Shown: piece after piece, positions 58,979-64,000 of the stretch
How the letters are laid out: the number at the start of each line of letters is the position of its first letter
Position numbering within the stretch: position 1 is the stretch's first letter
Source: Symsagittifera roscoffensis
Taxonomy: Eukaryota > Xenacoelomorpha > Acoela > Convolutidae
Reading direction: 5' to 3'
Length of the DNA: 64,000 bases
Assembly: GCF_963678635.1 (NCBI RefSeq)
Contig: NC_087066.1
Span: 15,237,949-15,301,948 of the forward strand
Notes under the pieces: generated by a model
Database searches by the model: none
What the model was told of the DNA's origin: nothing
Seen by the model: the letters and a program-made list of their open reading frames with translations, nothing else
Made by a program: the position numbers and the translations under genes

Positions 58979-61066
58979 AGTTGAACTTTACTGGACTTTT
59001 GTTGATGTTCTCCTACTTTGAATCAAATCAGATATTGTTTCCCATAACATATTCGTTTGAAAAATTGTAGTTGAACTTTACTGGACTTTTGTTGATGTTT
59101 TACAACCAAAACCCGTGCAGTCTTTGTTTCAATAATCCCAAAAAGATATCTCTGGAGAGAGTTATTTGATTCCAAAAACTAGAGTTTGCTCTGCTGACAA
59201 AAGTTTAAAGTCCATTATCCTCTTTGTATAGTTCTTGATCAAACGAATTGTTTTTCATGATTTCCAGTTTCGCGTTATTTCTTGAACTCTTGTCTCTCAT
59301 CCCTTCCGCAAACTATCGTAGCCTTAAATTGAAAAGTTTCTACTTCGCTGTCTGTGTTTTCTTTGAAGCCAAGTTATAAATTTGCTTATGTTTTGCTCAA
59401 GAAGTGTAGCTGAAAATTAAAGCAATGTTGAAGATTTTTTGTTGACAGATTTTGCAAAAGATTTTGCAGTACAAAAAATAATGGACAATAAAAAAGGCAT
59501 GCACAAAAGTAAGAAGTTAGTTCCAAACTTACAGTTATTCCAAAACATTATTTCAAAAACTCAAAAAGTTACAGACGATGGGAGAGTGACTACTTGACTA
59601 GCATACAGCTCGATAAGCATAAAAGTTTGAAACATGAATTTGATTTCCGATAATTTTGCTAATTGTATTTCTCAAAAATACAACACAACCATGATAACGA
59701 GTTCAAAGTGAAACTTGATTTTCTGAGAAAATTATGATTGAAAAACTAAGCAAACAAGCAAATGAAAAGCCTAAATCAATAGAGAACAGTCAGTCACAAC
59801 TCGACCTATAATGGATTGAACCGAGCACTAATTGTAGCACAAATTTGTAATTGTGTGAAAAGCTGTGATTAATGCTGTTTTTTGTGATAAAAATTGGTCA
59901 ATTTTTGAAAATGTTTGAACTTTGTGATAGTTGAAACGATGATCAATTTAAAAACATTAATGCTAGTTGAGCGCAGAAGCTATATTTTATGCTAGTCAAA
60001 GCAACTCTCAAACAGAAACAAATACGAAACCAAAAAAAAAAGTTTTTGAAATTACCATCAGGTTTTGCCTGAATTTTTTTGTTTTGATTGTCTTCAAAAG
60101 TTTGAAAATTTGGACCCAATAGATTATTTAGGTTCGTTTTTTTTCAATTTGTCGAGCATGTCTTTCGGTAGAATGATTATATTTTAACTTGAGCAAAATC
60201 CTGTGCTCAGCTTTTAATTATTTTTTTGAGTGAAAGAGGAAGGCTTATTATTCTTGCTAGCAGACAACAGTAAACTAATTAAAAAGCAATAAAATATTGA
60301 TTAGCAGCAAATAAGTGTTGTCAGTTGGATAGCTGGCTTCTAGTTTTTATCAAATAAAATTTTTATAAATTTCAGCAAAAAATTTCTGATATAAATCAAC
60401 GTCCTGGAGGAAAAATTTAAGGGCAATTTTGAATATCTATAAAATCTTGTATTGGAAAAAAAACTAATAATTGTATTGAGCTCTAGCAAGCAAATTTACC
60501 GCCGCACTCAAGCTGATCTACTCATACTTTGAATCATTTCAAGACACCTTTTAAAATTTTTCTTCTTGAGAATCAAAAGTGAACACTTGGTCTATTTGAT
60601 TTTGCATGTTATAAAAAACACAAATATAGACTTGATTCATTTTGCCATGAAACACAATTTAAGGAGAGGTTTATTTCATACTATAAAAGATCCCTCTGCT
60701 GCAAACCATCTCAACTTTTTTCAAATAGCTCCTCATTTAACCAAAGTGGTTTTTATGCTTTTATAATATCCGTTTTTATGTTTTTTTTTGAACTCTTCGC
60801 GCCCCCTTTTTTCACAAACTATAAGTAGCCTAGAGTAAAAAACATTCTAAATGCTAATTCATAACAGTTTGACGTAAATTTTGAGACAAAAATAAAATTC
60901 TGACAGTTGCTTTATACTGTACTCGAGTGAGATAAATAAACGCAAGTACAAAAAAAACTGCTTGTGCTAATTCATAGACTTGATTTTATAGACTTTATTC
61001 ATTTTTCCATGAAAAATATTTTAAGGAGAAGTTTATTTCATACTAAAGAAGATCTCTCTGCTGCAA
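58979..61066. other. AT-rich intergenic DNA with local duplications
   Basis: Right after the gap, agttgaactttactggact recurs 90 bases apart (58979 and 59069). 60628-60705 and 60980-61068 are diverged copies (aaggagaggtttatttcata...ctctgctgcaa). 59283-59325 and 60790-60832 also resemble each other (gaactctt...cacaaacta-agtagcct). No ORF is supported. Confidence 0.5.
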
Positions 61067-61207
61067 GGATCAAATGATCACGAGCGAATCAAATCGTGCG
61101 GCGACACCGAAATACTGAGAATTCTGGAAAAATCATCTTTTTGGTTAGCCGATGGAACTTATAAAACGCATCGAGTGACCATAAGTCCACAAAGTACCGA
61201 GTATTAA
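61067..61207 (+). pseudogene. MULE-type transposase-like fragment
   Basis: An open stretch of 46 codons reads ILRILEKSSFWLADGTYKTH. The FWLADGTYKT motif matches the start of the catalytic region of MULE transposase-like proteins common in invertebrate genomes, where the Asp of ADGT is catalytic. Nothing matching precedes or follows it, so it is a fragment. Confidence 0.45.
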
Positions 61208-62073
61208 TTGAACAAGTACAAAAAATAATGTCCGTTTACGAAGACAAAACTGATCCGTACTTTTTCAGAGCTTTATTTAGTTTGTGTTCTGCCAGTAAAA
61301 ATTTTGTCTCATTTTTGTTTAATTTTTTTAAAACTCTAAACATTTTCATCCTACTCAAACTTTTATCAGCTTTTTTGAAAAGAGGTTTCCTTGCATACTC
61401 CCGGAAGCGTAACTAAACCCAAGAAAATGACTCGCTAACTAGTAATTTAATCCGAGGACAATCGCCCTTTTTTTCGGGTCGCTAGGTTGGGACTAGGGGC
61501 TGGCAAAACCAACTTTTTAGCTTTGCGTTTATGTGCCAACAATTCAAACAAGGCTGACAAAGCGATCAAGTTTTACGTCTTTTACGTACTTCTATACCGG
61601 CTGAAAATGTCTTAAAAATAAGGCCATATTAGTCAAAGGCCGTCTAATTATTTGCTAGTTTTTGATATTCATTGAACTTTTGCCTGTTTTTGGTTCATTT
61701 TGGAATGATTCATTGAAAATATTTGCAAGGCCATTTCGTTTCCTTTAGGAACTATTCCTTGAACTTATTGGTAAGGCTTTTTCTGTTCCAAACTTACGCA
61801 AATTGTCTGGCTTTGAATAGCCAAAAATTTCTCTCGTTTAATTGTTTGATGTTTATCGAGGTCCTCTTTGAAGTAAGTTTTCTTTTTATTTCGGGTTAGA
61901 ACGGTGTTAAGTTATAGAAATTGTTTTAAAATGTGGGGATATTAAACTGCTAAGGCAACAAAAGGTAGGGAGTGAATTGTAAGGCGTTAGGTTGGTATAA
62001 AGTATGGTATGTATGTCTTTAAATCCACCCTGGGCAATTTGTAATTAGGAAAGTGCAATACAGAACATTTGTG

Positions 62074-62114
<41 letters not shown>

Positions 62115-63156
62115 GGTAACACAAATATTCCGTATTACACTTGCTTGATTACCAATTTTTCCACGGGCGGGTTGAGGGGATGGGCGCGGGGCGAACGCCC
62201 CATATCCTCCGGAGTTCTACCCTCTCTCAAATCTCACAAACCAAAGGGTCACTATTTTCGATACTATTTTTTGCCGCTAGATTTCAACTGACCAACGTCA
62301 AATTTTTTGAAAGCAAGCGCCTTTAATATATATTAATTTTGAATAAGAGCGCGCGCCAAAAAAACGTAATTTTTTGTCCTAAATGTACCCAAGAACCTCA
62401 ACTATGACTTTGTTTCAAAAATTGCCCTGCGGATTAAAATAATTTTTGTCAAAAAATTTTTTTTTGTAGTTTTATGGGAGCGCTCGGAAAAAAATCGACC
62501 AAATGTTTGGCAAACTTTTGGAAATTCACCCACCCCCTCGACAAAAACCGCGAATTTTCTAATTGATTATTATCAATTTAACAGTGTATCAAAAATTAAA
62601 ATTTTTTGAATTAAGTTAACTTTGAAACGTTTAAAATTAATTTAATTCCGTGTAAAAATCACAGTAACAACAATTTTGAGGTTAACAACAGTCTCTTTGA
62701 AAATTAACTTTAAGGGGTCGGAGGTAAAAAAAACCCGAGCAAAATTTTTGAAGCAAAAAATATACCAAAAAGACAAAAAAAGATGAAAAAGATAATGAAT
62801 AAATTTAGATAAAAAAGTACCGTGAAAAACTATAAGTTGGTTAAATATGTTACAAAAAAACTTGGAAAGTTAAAGTTCGGCACAATCACCATCGGAGATA
62901 ATTGAGGTACAGAGCTCCAGTTATTGCTGACTCGCATCGAAAACAGAAAAATCGAAGACACTTTTGAACCTATACTAACATTAAGTTTGAAAAAAAAAGG
63001 TTTTATGAAAAAACTTTACAAAGAAAACGCAAAATAAATTCTGGTTAAAGAAGCCAAAAAAAGTTATGCTCTACTTTAAATTTAAAAGCAGATTCAAGAG
63101 ATGAGTTTGTTTATTGAAAACTGATCTTTTTAAAATCAGATCGTGCTATACTAAAC
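61208..63156. other. Intergenic DNA with a TA-repeat hairpin
   Basis: A (TA)n tract at 62076-62115 is flanked by inverted sequences: aagtgcaatacagaacatttgtg (62051-62073) pairs with the complement of 62119-62143. Parts of the GC-rich repeat (gggcgggttgagggga, 62165; aatccaccctgg, 62023) resemble the MITE at 63157. No gene is seen. Confidence 0.55.
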
Positions 63157-63364
63157 CAGGGTGGATTTAGGGGGGCGGACGTCCCCCCCCCTCAGGGATT
63201 CGACCACCTGCCAACCCAGAGGTCCCTAAAATTTTTCTAAGGGACCCTGAAATTTTTTTTCAATGAGGGGGTAGCGCGCGCCAAAAAACGCAACTGCCTT
63301 TCTGGGCCTGTTTTTTTTTCGAAATCGCCTCCCTCCCCTGCAGAAAATCCTAGATCCACCCGTG
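63157..63364. mobile_element. Short MITE-like element
   Basis: It starts cagggtggatttagg and ends cctagatccacccgtg, near-complementary termini about 208 bases apart. The interior has ggggcggacgtcccccc and ctcagggattcgaccacctgcc, phrases also found at 53010-53090. No clean target duplication was identified. Confidence 0.6.
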
Positions 63365-64000
63365 AATAAAATCATTCGAATATGATCAGTGATTCTCATC
63401 AAAAAAGAAATTTAAATTTCTTACTTCTTTATTAGGTCCACTAAACCAATTTAGCACCAACTTTTTTATTAGAGCATTATTTTTAATAGTGCCAGCTTAT
63501 TTTAAATAGGTTTGCAGCTCTGAAAAAAAATTCCTGTAATTTTTGAGCAGAGCTGAAATAAAAATCACAAATTCAGTTTTAAAAAAACCTGCGCTCTCCT
63601 TAAAGAACTAAAAATAATTTCTGAATATACATAGGAACATGTCTCGATCTATTGGGTCTTCGATACTTATTGATTTTAGTAGAAAACTTACTTGTCACAA
63701 AATTAAATAACTTTTTGCTTTGTTAAAAACGCTGAAAAAATGATAAGCAAAGGTAGTCATTTGGTTAATTTTTTAAAATCATAAAGTCCCCAAAATTGTT
63801 AGGCCAATGTTTTCAGCTCTACTTCTTTATAAATGTTAAAAAGCATAAATATTTTTTCTTTTTTCTGTGTAATTAAGCCACTTTACTTCCGCGTACGGGG
63901 CAAGCAAAAGGTAACCAAGTCAACTCAAATTTACAAAAACTGTATTTAGTTTGATGAATATAACTCTAAACTCAGTTATTTATGTTGTGTGAATATAATC
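63365..64000. other. AT-rich DNA, nothing recognised
   Basis: No ORF, repeat or RNA gene could be supported. Confidence 0.4.

Overview
The window is AT-rich eukaryotic DNA, most likely from an invertebrate animal. It has GT-AG introns, kilobase-scale repeats, microsatellites, a fixed 200-N scaffold gap (58779-58978) and a gene of the DUF229 (PF02995) family, which is well known from nematodes and other invertebrates. No bacterial gene organisation is visible. I cannot name the species.

The only host gene I recognise is a DUF229 (alkaline-phosphatase/sulfatase-fold) gene on the + strand. Exon 1 is at 14657-15591 and exon 2 at 21795-22360 (readable to a stop at 22392). A C-terminal exon at about 58045-58555 carries a one-base frameshift. 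The exon phases agree across both proposed introns, of 6.2 kb and 35.7 kb. On this reading most of the window is repeat-filled intron of one gene.

The rest is mobile DNA. A Ty3/gypsy-like LTR retroelement occupies 25473-52415, with a 5' LTR of about 1.5 kb and a 3' LTR at 51678 that is truncated and interrupted. Its internal region is composite. Unit A (gag, protease, RT, RNase H, integrase) is cut inside the 3' end of pol and joined at a 7-bp microhomology to the gag of unit B. Unit B continues through pol into an env-like region and a further ORF of unknown function. The first 13018 bases of the window repeat the internal region 26967-39984 at about 99.96% identity, although the element's own LTRs agree at only about 92%. 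The 13-kb copy is therefore either a recent DNA-level duplication or an assembly artefact. All coding regions of the element are broken by stops and frameshifts. A related solo LTR with a 5-bp target duplication lies at 15681-16262. A second, unrelated Ty3/gypsy element lies on the minus strand at 53296-57734.

Other structures are an inverted-repeat element of about 730 bp (13757-14485), a foldback palindrome with 1-kb arms (18888-21080) next to a partial duplication of DUF229 exon 2, a 65-bp minisatellite (23436-23831), a C-rich 171-bp tandem array followed by G-rich DNA (24116-25085), and a palindromic GAGCGGTTT insertion with a 30-bp tandem repeat (52007-52385). The last 5 kb is AT-rich with small inverted repeats and one MULE-transposase-like fragment.
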